From positions 992,001 through 1,056,000 of the forward strand of contig NZ_OY781873.1 of the NCBI RefSeq assembly GCF_963677075.1: DNA of 64,000 nt, given 5' to 3'. Made by a program: the position numbers and the translations under genes. This DNA comes from an uncultured Sphaerochaeta sp. Lineage in GTDB: Bacteria; Spirochaetota; Spirochaetia; Sphaerochaetales; Sphaerochaetaceae. Positions 34,577 to 42,885 of the stretch are shown here, piece by piece; position 1 is the stretch's first letter, and each line of letters opens with the position of its first letter. A model generated the notes under the pieces. That model was given only the letters and a program-made list of their open reading frames with translations, was not told the origin of the DNA and searched no databases.

Positions 34577-35986
34577 ATGTATAAGAAAGAAGCTCCATTG
34601 CCATCGATTTATGTATCCCTGATTCCTCTTGTCATTACAGGCTTAGCCTTATGGGTGTCTGTCTTTGTATTGGACACCCAACCCCATTTTGCACTGTTTC
34701 TTGGTGCGACTACAGCCGGAATATGTGCATATGCAAGTGGTTGTTCTTGGGAAATAATCAGGGAAGGATTCAAGGGGGCGATCAGCAGGACGATACCCGC
34801 GTTGTTGATTCTGTTGATTATAGGGATGCTCATAGGGGTTTGGATTTCCAGTGGTATTGTCCCGGCGCTGATGTATTTTGGATTTAAGGTACTAACAGCC
34901 CGATGGTTCCTCCCGCTCATCTTCCTTTTCTGTGGTTTGATGTCCTTGATCACCGGGAGTTCCTGGACAACAATCGGAACCATCGGAGTAGCTGCTGTTG
35001 GTGTCGGTGAAGGACTGGGAATCCCAGTTGCCATGACAGCCGGTGCTATCGTTTCTGGAGCCTTTTTTGGTGACAAGATTTCTCCCATGTCTGATTCCAC
35101 CAACCTGACCTCTTCAGTGCTTGGTGTTAATCTCTTTGATCATATCCGGCATATGCTTTATACCACTGTTCCTGCAATGGTTCTTTCTTTGATTGCGTTC
35201 ACCATCTTGGGATTCACTGTCTCTGAAGGTGGAGCGATGGGGGAGGTGGCAACCTATACAGAAAGTATCCAGGAACACTTCCACTTCACGTTCTGGTTGT
35301 TCATACCCCCACTAGCAGTTATTGCCCTCATTTTTCTTAAGGTACCTGCCATCCCTTGCCTCATAACAGGGCTCATTCTTGGAGGAGTTGCTACGCTTCT
35401 ATTCCAGGGAGGTAGTCTGGAGCAACTCTTTGAAACCATCCATAGCGGTTATGTGAGTAACACCGGGAGTGAGGAAATCGATACATTGTTCTCCCGAGGA
35501 GGCATGGAGAGCATGTATAACGTGGTCATCCTTGCCCTCATCTCTCTTGCCCTCGGCGGAATCATGGACCGGACAGGGATGCTCCACAGTATTGTCCTGA
35601 AACTATCCCGGTTTGTTGACACGGTCGGTAATCTGACGGTGACCGTCATCTTTACCTCAATCTTGATAAATATATTTAGTGCAAACCAATACCTCGCGGT
35701 CATACTCCCAGGGCAAATGTATGAGGAGAACTATCGTAAACAGAAGCTTAAATTGAAGAACCTCACCCGTACCTTGGAAGCTGGAGGTACCCTTACAGCT
35801 CCCTTGATCCCATGGAACAGCAGTGCTGTATTTGTATATTCCGCTTTGGGTGTGTCAGCTGGAGCCTATGCTCCCTATGCAGTATTCTGCTGGCTCTCTC
35901 CCCTTGTAGCTGTCCTCTTCGCCTATACCAATCTCTTCATGGAGCGTGTAGCCCCAAGAGAATCGGAGCCAGAGGATCAGCAATAG
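34577..35986 (+). CDS. nhaC: Na+/H+ antiporter NhaC family protein
   Basis: This 469-residue membrane protein of the NhaC/ArsB-NhaD superfamily has about 11-12 hydrophobic segments. GSSWTTIGTIGVAAVGVGEG and SGAFFGDKISPMSDSTNLT are the characteristic NhaC motifs around residues 135-180, and a matching APLIPWNSSAVFVY lies in the second half. It should exchange Na+ for H+ (or malate/lactate in some relatives) across the inner membrane. The start follows GGGAGATG. It is monocistronic. Confidence 0.9.
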   Translation: MYKKEAPLPSIYVSLIPLVITGLALWVSVFVLDTQPHFALFLGATTAGICAYASGCSWEIIREGFKGAISRTIPALLILLIIGMLIGVWISSGIVPALMYFGFKVLTARWFLPLIFLFCGLMSLITGSSWTTIGTIGVAAVGVGEGLGIPVAMTAGAIVSGAFFGDKISPMSDSTNLTSSVLGVNLFDHIRHMLYTTVPAMVLSLIAFTILGFTVSEGGAMGEVATYTESIQEHFHFTFWLFIPPLAVIALIFLKVPAIPCLITGLILGGVATLLFQGGSLEQLFETIHSGYVSNTGSEEIDTLFSRGGMESMYNVVILALISLALGGIMDRTGMLHSIVLKLSRFVDTVGNLTVTVIFTSILINIFSANQYLAVILPGQMYEENYRKQKLKLKNLTRTLEAGGTLTAPLIPWNSSAVFVYSALGVSAGAYAPYAVFCWLSPLVAVLFAYTNLFMERVAPRESEPEDQQ

Positions 35987-36043
35987 TCAGCAAGATTGAA
36001 GGCTCCTTGGTCTTCATATGACACATACTTCTGAGAAGAGGTC

Positions 36044-36095
36044 TTGTCAATATGGTCCGCTCATGGTAGATTAAAAGTAGGGATTTCCCTACTTT
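36044..36095 (+). promoter_or_regulatory. Promoter and palindrome of the AbrB/PIN operon
   Basis: TTGTCA (36044-36049), 17 bp and TAGATT (36067-36072) form a promoter. The perfect inverted repeat AAAGTAGGGA-TT-TCCCTACTTT (36074-36095) starts two bases after the -10 box and ends directly before GGAGGA of the antitoxin gene. It is either the AbrB operator or an RNA hairpin touching the ribosome site. Confidence 0.6.
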
Positions 36096-36106
36096 GGAGG
36101 AATAGA

Positions 36107-36376
36107 ATGGCACAACAATTTATAGATAATGCAAAAGTGATGGCCAAAGGTCAGGTGACCATCCCCAAGGACGTTAGGACAGCCTTGGGCATCGGGACCG
36201 GGGACCGTGTGACTTTTTTAGTGGATGGAGGCAACGTGAGGATTATTAACTCAGCCCTCTACGCCATGGAGATTCTGCAAAATAAGATGGTAGGGGAAGC
36301 ACAAAAGGCAGGCTTAGAAGATGATGAGGATGTGATGGCTCTTGTTAGAAATCTCCGCTCTGAGAATACTGAATGA
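36107..36376 (+). CDS. AbrB/MazE-type (SpoVT-AbrB fold) antitoxin
   Basis: This 89-residue protein has the swapped-hairpin AbrB motif AKVMAKGQVTIPKDVRTALG followed by GTGDRVTFLVDGG. The C-terminal acidic helix (GLEDDEDVMALVRNLRSE) should bind the PIN toxin. The start at 36107 follows GGAGGA; an upstream in-frame start would include the promoter. It overlaps the toxin gene by 4 bp (ATGA). DNA binding at the palindrome just upstream is likely. Confidence 0.87.
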   Translation: MAQQFIDNAKVMAKGQVTIPKDVRTALGIGTGDRVTFLVDGGNVRIINSALYAMEILQNKMVGEAQKAGLEDDEDVMALVRNLRSENTE

Positions 36377-36786
36377 AAGTTCTTATCGACACCAACGTTT
36401 TGATTTCAGCAGCACTGTTTCCCCACAGTACGCCAGCAAAGGCTTTTTGGAAAGCCAATATGTATCCATTCCAAGCTGTTATTTGTGAGCAGAACCTTGA
36501 CGAGATGAAGCGTATTTTTACAAGAAAATTTCCAAATAAGCTGCCAGCCCTAGAATCGTTCATCTCTAACTCTCTTCTTTCAATTGAGATAGTTGATACC
36601 CCCGAAAGACCTGTGAAAGAGGAAAGGTTGATGCGCGACATGATGGACAGACCGATATTGCGTAGTGCGGTTGTCTCTGACGTGGATATTATTTTGACAG
36701 GAGATAAAGACTTCCTTGAGTCTGGGATAGATCACCCTCGTATGATGACTCCATCGGATTTTATGTTTGTTCATTCGTCATTTTAG
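36373..36786 (+). CDS. PIN-domain toxin (COG1569 type)
   Basis: This 137-residue PIN-domain ribonuclease has MKVLIDTNVLISAALFPHS with the first aspartate, CEQNLDEMKRIF with an acidic position and SDVDIILTGDKDFLESG with the C-terminal aspartates. All expected acidic positions are present, so it is probably active. It pairs with the AbrB-type antitoxin. It is directly followed by the 5'-truncated DUF4914 gene, suggesting the module replaced that gene's beginning. Confidence 0.85.
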   Translation: MKVLIDTNVLISAALFPHSTPAKAFWKANMYPFQAVICEQNLDEMKRIFTRKFPNKLPALESFISNSLLSIEIVDTPERPVKEERLMRDMMDRPILRSAVVSDVDIILTGDKDFLESGIDHPRMMTPSDFMFVHSSF

Positions 36787-38411
36787 AATCTAAATCCAAC
36801 ATATCTGTGTTATCGGTATGGTAAGCCTCGTTACAAGGATAGGTATAAGAAAGACTTCTCTTCACTCAGGGAAGAGACCTTTGCGTGGCTTGCAACTACA
36901 GATCTGATCCTGATGCCGTTTGCTACCGGCCTTGATACCAAGGAGATTCCCTCCCTTCTGGTAGCTCCGAGCAATGCTGGGTTTTTTGCAGGTGGACTTG
37001 CGGATTTGCAGAAATTTATCCCAGCCGAAAACATTCCGGAAGGATTCACCCCTGAGGCAATTATCTATCTTGCCCCCACATTCAGACACACCCATTTCAA
37101 TGGGAAGCAGATGGTTGTCCATAACAGGTTGGAGAACCTCTACGAAATGTTCGCATACAACCTCTATCCTGGCCCAAGTGCAAAGAAAGGGGTATATGGA
37201 CTCTTGCTGACCACCGGGGAGAAGGAAGGGTGGGTTACCGCCCACGGTTCCACTGTCAGGGTCATTACTCCCTACGACAATATCATTACGATCATGCATG
37301 AGGGGCAAGTGGTGGTGGCAAGAGCGAGATGATCGAGAAAATTCATCGAGAGATGGATGGAAAGATCCTGCTCAGCACCCATACAGAAACGAAAGAGAAA
37401 ACCTATCTTGCCCTGAAAGAGCCTTGTGAGCTCCGCCCGGTTACTGATGATATGGCACTATGTCATCCAGATCTGCAGAATTCGAGTGGAAAGCTGGTCG
37501 TGAAGGATGCTGAAGCTGGTTGGTTCCTTCGGACAAACCACATCACCAAGTATGGTACAGACCCATATCTTGAGGAGCTGTGTGTCCATCCTCAGGAACC
37601 CCTTATCTTCCTGAACTATGAGACCGTTCCTCTTTCAACCTGTCTTATCTGGGAGCATACGATGGATGCACCAGGAAAACCCTGTCCCAATCCCCGAGTG
37701 ATTATGCCAAGAAGGCTGATCCCCAATATTGTCAATGAACCGGTTGAAGTTGATATTCGCAGCTTCGGGGTGAGAACACCCCCCTGCTCGAAAGAGAATC
37801 CCACCTACGGGATTATCGGCATGTTCCATATGCTGCCTCCTTCTCTTGCATGGCTATGGCGATTGGTTGCTCCAAGAGGGCACGATAACCCAAGTATCAA
37901 TGACACTGAGGGTATGAGCAGTGAGGGGGTTGGTTCCTACTGGCCTTTTGCTACGGGAAGGATGGTTGACCAGGCCAATCTTCTGCTTAAGCAGATTGTT
38001 GACTTTCCTGGTACCCGGTATATCCTGGTTCCCAATCAGCATATAGGAGTCTACAAGGTTGGGTTCATGCCCCAATGGATAGCAAGAGAGTATCTCTCAA
38101 GACGGGGAAGTGCAAAGTTCCAGCCACACCAATTGAAGCCATCCAGAAGTCCGCTTCTCGGGTATTCTCTCGATAGTGTGAAGGTGGACGGGGAGTATAT
38201 CCCCAAGGAGTTGCTCGAAGTAAACCGACAGGTAGAGGTGGGAACGGAAGGTTTTGATGCAGGGGCACAGATTCTCTCAAACTTCTTCAAGAAGGAACTT
38301 GAGAAGTTCCTCACCCCAGCTTTGGATCCTTTGGGTAGGAGCATCATTGAAACCTGTTTACGTGATGGAACACTCCAGGAGTATCTGGATCTTGTTCCCA
38401 TGAAGATCTGA
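36787..38411 (+). pseudogene. DUF4914-type gene, 5'-truncated and frameshifted
   Basis: Two frames together cover most of a DUF4914 protein. The first (RYGKPRYKDRYKKDFSSLRE, then PSNAGFFAGGLADLQKFIP, YNLYPGPSAKKGVYG) runs to VITPYDNIITIMHEG. There it leaves frame within four G at 37312-37315; with a fifth G it would continue GASGGGKSEMIEK, a P-loop, in the second frame (37329 on). That frame runs intact to PVTDDMALCHP, PSINDTEGMS and the stop at 38411. The N-terminal ~100 residues are missing: open sequence starts only just after the PIN stop. Function of the family is unknown. Confidence 0.7.
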
Positions 38412-38422
38412 TGGTATGTGGT

Positions 38423-38453
38423 GCAAGGCAGGGATTTTCAATTTCTGCCTTGC
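38423..38453. terminator. Hairpin between DUF4914 pseudogene and the convergent subtilase gene
   Basis: GCAAGGCAG (38423-38431) and CTGCCTTGC (38445-38453) form a perfect 9-bp stem. The flanks are moderately T-rich on the plus strand. It can serve as terminator for one or both converging units. Confidence 0.5.
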
Positions 38454-38498
38454 TTCCTATTCCTGGTCAGGGATTGTGTTATGTAAGAATGCATCTTC

Positions 38499-40796
38499 TT
38501 ACATTTCATCCTCATCAAATTCCACTTCTGCTTCAGCTTTCTCATGAATTTCAACCCTGGCATGGATGTCAACTTCATTGACAAACCAGTTGTTTGCACG
38601 ACAAAGCTGCACGAATTCAGAAATTCGGTTTACTCCTGTGATTTCATGTAGTGTTATTACAACACCGAAATGTAAGCCTTTGCCTGACTTGGTTTCCAAA
38701 CGTTCCTTGGTCTTGATGTTGATGCCCCAATTGGGTGACGATTCGCTAAGTCGTATTCTGGGACGGTTTCGGGCCTTTATCTCTTCATGAAAATGTTTCA
38801 CGGTATCCCATTTTCGGTAATCCCGCCGTACCTCTTTTTCAAACAATCTGTGGGGTTCGTCGTCTCCCTGAGCATTAGCATTAATTGCCGTGATCTTGCC
38901 CTTTTTGTTCATCCTTCCTAGATGTATGTCCATTTCGGTATCGGTATAGTCAACTCCTTGGGAACGAGAACATTTTGGGAAATAACAGAGAGTGGCTTTT
39001 GCAATATAGGGGAACTGGTCTTTGCAAAGGGGGACTGGAATGGTATACGCATAGGTTTCATATGCTTCCACCACCCCGTGTACTACAAAGCGTATTTCTT
39101 CATTTGGTGATGACAAAATATCCTGTATTTTGGTTGGAACAACACCGAAGCCTTTTAGATTCTGGCTGTTAGAATCGACCTTCCAGCCTGCGGCAGAATC
39201 AAGTAGTAATGCTTTTGCAATCTCTCTTGGGAATCCCATTACATGTATGAGATAGGCCAATTTTCGGGTGATCCAAGGAGCTGCAAACGAAGTGCCCAAT
39301 TCCTTAACCCTTCCACGGTTTGAGTAGACTATCATGCCATCTTGGCTGTCTCCACCAAATACCGCGACATCAGGTTTGTTGAAGAAATGTAATACAGGAC
39401 CCTTGCATGCATATTCCACAGGATCTCCTGCCAGAGTCACTGCATTTACCACAACAGAGTTGACGGAATCGGCGGGAGAACCAATTCTTGGACGATCTAA
39501 ACGACGGTTTCTATTATTTGTGCCGGCTACCACGAAAATGATGTCATACAAGAATTGGAGCTCATCAAGGAGTGCTGCTTCGGGAGAGATGAAATTCTGG
39601 TCAGTTTCCAGTGATGATCCGAGGGATATGTTCCATACCTTAATATCTTTGTTCGTTTCTACGATAGACCGTATTGCATTCATCAGATAGGCAGAACTGT
39701 TTCGTGCATGCTTGGCAACGCCAAAATGTCGCACACGAAAACGTCCACATCCATCATCAAGATGCTTATTGAGAGTAGGTCCATCGACAAGAATGGATGA
39801 GACAGCCGTTCCGTGTGCATAATCTTCGTCTTCAACAAGGTCTGGGGATATCATACAGTGATACTCTACCCATGAAGAGAAATATGAGGATTGGTCGAAG
39901 AGCGTGTCGATGACGCCAATTACTGGTTCATTTGTAGGTTCAGGGATAGAGAATCCTGATGAAAGGTTCCCTATTCCATCAAGAGAACGTGCATCAATTC
40001 TTCCAAAATCGGAGACTGTCATGGCAACAAGATAGGGGGCTTTGCTAATAATCTTGTAATACTGTTCAGGTGTCACCATCCAGGTAAGATCGTCCAGAGT
40101 TCTGATGGGTTCTTGTTGCAATCCAAGATTCTTGAGGATTTCTGCCCGATTTATACCGGTATCGTAAAGCGTGATAATTTGACTCCCCGAAATGGGAATA
40201 TTTCGTTCTTCAACGTTAAAGGAATCAAGGTACCAAGCATCCTTTAAGATCTGACAAAAAGCGGATTTACTCAGGCTCTGTGCAGTTATTGCACGTTCTT
40301 TCTGGGTTTTCCAGGAAAGCTCCTCCCTTGAAATTTTTCTCTTGAGCTTTTGTTCGTTATTGTTCAGGATATTTATCTCTTCAGCCGTGATTGTGTTGTT
40401 GAATTCCTCTGCTAGTAATTGGGAAACTTTCAGAAGTTTTTCCAAACCCTGCTCAATGGCATGAATATTCACACAATGTGTAATAATGTGTTTGGGAGGA
40501 ATGGTTTCGGTAAATTTGGCACCTACAATAGTCCTGTTGGGTGATTCCGATCCATTGGTAAGAATTTTGCCCATCCTATTACTTTTTGCTACGATATCTT
40601 TATAGTAGATAGAGACAAGTGGCTTGAACGGACTGTGAATTTCTTTCCAGTAGCGGTGCACCTCTTCAAGAGACTGAGTCAGTCTGTATATATCTGAGAC
40701 GGTAACGCTACTTCTTGCGGGGAGCGCAGCAGGTCCTGGACGGCTAGGATTGGGAGCGTGATTGAATGTTCCTTTTAGTTCCAGAATTTTGTTCAT
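38499..40796 (-). CDS. ietS: Subtilisin-like (S8) serine protease, IetS of an IetAS-type anti-phage system
   Basis: This 765-residue protein has a subtilase domain in its middle. The catalytic triad can be seen at Asp about 295 (GVIDTLFDQ), His about 327 (EDYAHGTAVSS) and Ser about 501 (ELGTSFAAPW), with the oxyanion Asn region FVVAGTNNRNRR between. An N-terminal domain of about 280 residues and a C-terminal domain of about 200 residues (HFEEIKARNRPRIRLSE-like, VEIHEKAEAEVEFDEDEM end) flank it. There is no signal peptide, so it acts in the cytoplasm. It overlaps the upstream AAA ATPase gene by 4 bp. The AAA-plus-subtilase pair is the known IetAS defence system. Confidence 0.82.
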   Translation of the reverse strand: MNKILELKGTFNHAPNPSRPGPAALPARSSVTVSDIYRLTQSLEEVHRYWKEIHSPFKPLVSIYYKDIVAKSNRMGKILTNGSESPNRTIVGAKFTETIPPKHIITHCVNIHAIEQGLEKLLKVSQLLAEEFNNTITAEEINILNNNEQKLKRKISREELSWKTQKERAITAQSLSKSAFCQILKDAWYLDSFNVEERNIPISGSQIITLYDTGINRAEILKNLGLQQEPIRTLDDLTWMVTPEQYYKIISKAPYLVAMTVSDFGRIDARSLDGIGNLSSGFSIPEPTNEPVIGVIDTLFDQSSYFSSWVEYHCMISPDLVEDEDYAHGTAVSSILVDGPTLNKHLDDGCGRFRVRHFGVAKHARNSSAYLMNAIRSIVETNKDIKVWNISLGSSLETDQNFISPEAALLDELQFLYDIIFVVAGTNNRNRRLDRPRIGSPADSVNSVVVNAVTLAGDPVEYACKGPVLHFFNKPDVAVFGGDSQDGMIVYSNRGRVKELGTSFAAPWITRKLAYLIHVMGFPREIAKALLLDSAAGWKVDSNSQNLKGFGVVPTKIQDILSSPNEEIRFVVHGVVEAYETYAYTIPVPLCKDQFPYIAKATLCYFPKCSRSQGVDYTDTEMDIHLGRMNKKGKITAINANAQGDDEPHRLFEKEVRRDYRKWDTVKHFHEEIKARNRPRIRLSESSPNWGINIKTKERLETKSGKGLHFGVVITLHEITGVNRISEFVQLCRANNWFVNEVDIHARVEIHEKAEAEVEFDEDEM

Positions 40797-41836
40797 TGTG
40801 TTACTCCCAGCAGTTCTCGTGATACTTGGCTCTTCGATACTTTTGTAAGGATTTCTATATCACGTACAGAGAATCCCATCATTTTGAGCTCTTTATAATC
40901 TCCTGTAAAACCGGGTTTTATCTGTTTGAACAATCGTGCCAGATAGTCAAAATCCTCATGGGGGTTGCTGAATGCAATGGCAGTCTTAATGAGATTTTTC
41001 AATTCACCGGGGTAGGGAAGCGGGGCCATCAGTGCAATGATTTTCCTAAACAGCCGAATATTTCTTCCTTTAAACTTGAATTGCTGTAATAGATCCTCAA
41101 GAATAGTCTCGGCGATTTCCCTTAGGTCTGTATTTGTGTAACGAGCAAAATCAATTACTTTGTCAAATCGACGGATGAGAGCCTTGTCAAATGATTCATA
41201 CAAATTTGTCGTTGCCAGCAATACAGTTCGACTACTAAGACTATCAAGTCCTTTCAGCACAGCGGATGTAGCTCTGCCCATTTCTCGCAAATCACGTGTA
41301 CTCGTTCTGTCAAGAGCAATTGAATCCAGTTCATCGAAGAGGATAATGATTTGTTCTGGATAGGGAACATTGTTTATTTCAGCAAACAGTTCTGCAATAT
41401 TTTTCGAAGTTTGTCCCATCTTGCTGTCTACAAGCAAATCAAAATCTACTACAAAGAGTTGTCGGTTTAGAATTCTGGCAAGCTGCTTTGCACTTTCAGT
41501 TTTCCCAGTTCCTGGGGCCCCTTGAAACAAAAACTTATTAACTCCTGCACCATAGCTGACGGCATTGACAATGCCCATCAGGTCCTCCTTGATGCATTCA
41601 GGGAGTGGTAGCGTAGTAGGTGGACATTCAACCTTTCTAAGATAGTCCAATTTCCCATTCAGTACTTGTGGTACAAAGGTATTCTTGTCGGATAATAACG
41701 CCATGATATAGTCACCAAGTTCACTATCGTTGTTCCTGTTGAAATCTACAGCTATCTCATATGCTTCATCACGGAAAGCTCCGTCATTTCTTTCGGTATA
41801 ATACTTTATCAAGTTGATTACATTCTTCTTTTTCAT
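40793..41836 (-). CDS. ietA: AAA+ ATPase, IetA of an IetAS-type anti-phage system
   Basis: This 347-residue AAA+ ATPase has Walker A FQGAPGTGKTESAKQLA near residue 107, Walker B IIILFDELDSIALDR near 165, sensor 1 VLLATTNLYESFDKAL and arginine finger region IRRFDKVIDF. It resembles FtsH/spastin-type AAA domains. The start (MKKKNVINLIKYY) is chosen because AGGA precedes it and the longer frame adds only a few unsupported residues. It probably senses infection and activates or feeds the protease IetS (inference from the system). A C-terminal segment ending ILTKVSKSQVSRELLG could be an HTH-like tail. Confidence 0.82.
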   Translation of the reverse strand: MKKKNVINLIKYYTERNDGAFRDEAYEIAVDFNRNNDSELGDYIMALLSDKNTFVPQVLNGKLDYLRKVECPPTTLPLPECIKEDLMGIVNAVSYGAGVNKFLFQGAPGTGKTESAKQLARILNRQLFVVDFDLLVDSKMGQTSKNIAELFAEINNVPYPEQIIILFDELDSIALDRTSTRDLREMGRATSAVLKGLDSLSSRTVLLATTNLYESFDKALIRRFDKVIDFARYTNTDLREIAETILEDLLQQFKFKGRNIRLFRKIIALMAPLPYPGELKNLIKTAIAFSNPHEDFDYLARLFKQIKPGFTGDYKELKMMGFSVRDIEILTKVSKSQVSRELLGVTQ

Positions 41837-42101
41837 TGTATTTATTCCTGCTCTTACAGAACTCTTCATAATTATCTATGGACAGAATAACTTATTTTTG
41901 GGACACATATATTAAACAACTATCACTATACACATATTTATCTGTTCGCGCAAGTTGAAACACGAGGCAATGAAGAAAGCCCCTTATATGCATGAATGGG
42001 AATTCAAGAAATATAACGTTTGCTTGTTCTGCAAAGGAGATTCTTTACAACTAGTACCGTAGAAGTATATCTGGTGCTTTCCAAAAGGAGTCTTTCTTGT
42101 A

Positions 42102-42650
42102 CTATTCCAATCCCTCATTCAACAACACGTAGTGGGCATGATCTTCCCACTTTCCATTGATTTTCAAATAGTTCTTGCTTACTCCCTCATAGAAGAATCC
42201 GTTCTTCTTCACAACTTGGAGTGACCTCTTATTCCTCGGCATGATGTTCGCTTCAATTCGATGAAGGTGGAGGTCGTTGAAGGCAATTTCTACTACTTTC
42301 GCAACTGCTTCACTCATGTATCCGTGGCCGGTGGCTTCTTCATCCAATTTGTATCCAAGAAAACATGACTGGAATGGTCCACGTACAATATTTGACAAGG
42401 TGACATTCCCAATGATTCTCTCTTCTCCCTTTCTTGTGAGATAGAGGCTCAGTTGTTTCTCTTGGGAGTCGAGGAGAAGCTCCTGCTCAATTCTCTGGAG
42501 GATTGCTTCTTCGCTGTAGTATACATCATCATGCAGGGGCTCCCAAGGGCCAAGAAACGTTCTATTCTTTACCAGAAACGCTTGGAAATTTTTTATATCA
42601 GGAAGGGTAATGATTTTCAGTGACAAACGTTCAGTCTCATAGCATTTCAT
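42102..42650 (-). CDS. GNAT-family N-acetyltransferase (RimJ/RimL type)
   Basis: This 182-residue acetyltransferase of the GNAT superfamily has an acetyl-CoA binding region LDEEATGHGYMSEAVAKVVE (Q/RxxGxG/A-like), preceded by IIGNVTLSNIVRGPFQSCFL, and a C-terminal NIMPRNKRSLQVVKKNGF motif typical of the RimJ subfamily. It would acetylate a protein N-terminus or small amine. Start at 42650 follows AGGAGA. It has no functional link to neighbours. Confidence 0.85.
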   Translation of the reverse strand: MKCYETERLSLKIITLPDIKNFQAFLVKNRTFLGPWEPLHDDVYYSEEAILQRIEQELLLDSQEKQLSLYLTRKGEERIIGNVTLSNIVRGPFQSCFLGYKLDEEATGHGYMSEAVAKVVEIAFNDLHLHRIEANIMPRNKRSLQVVKKNGFFYEGVSKNYLKINGKWEDHAHYVLLNEGLE

Positions 42651-42885
42651 GTAATTCTCCTGGAAGTTGATGGGAGGTGGAAATGTAATAGCAGATTCCA
42701 ATCAGTTTTACATAAGACAAGGTAGCAAGAAATATTCTAGCATACTTCTCTGTGTCTTTTGTTCATAGAAGAAATTGATATCATCAAATGACAGGATATT
42801 TTTTACAACCAATACACCTAAGCAGAATCACCCATGATATACTAATCTCCATTACCAGCAACCTTTTCCTTGGAGGTACGCTTAG

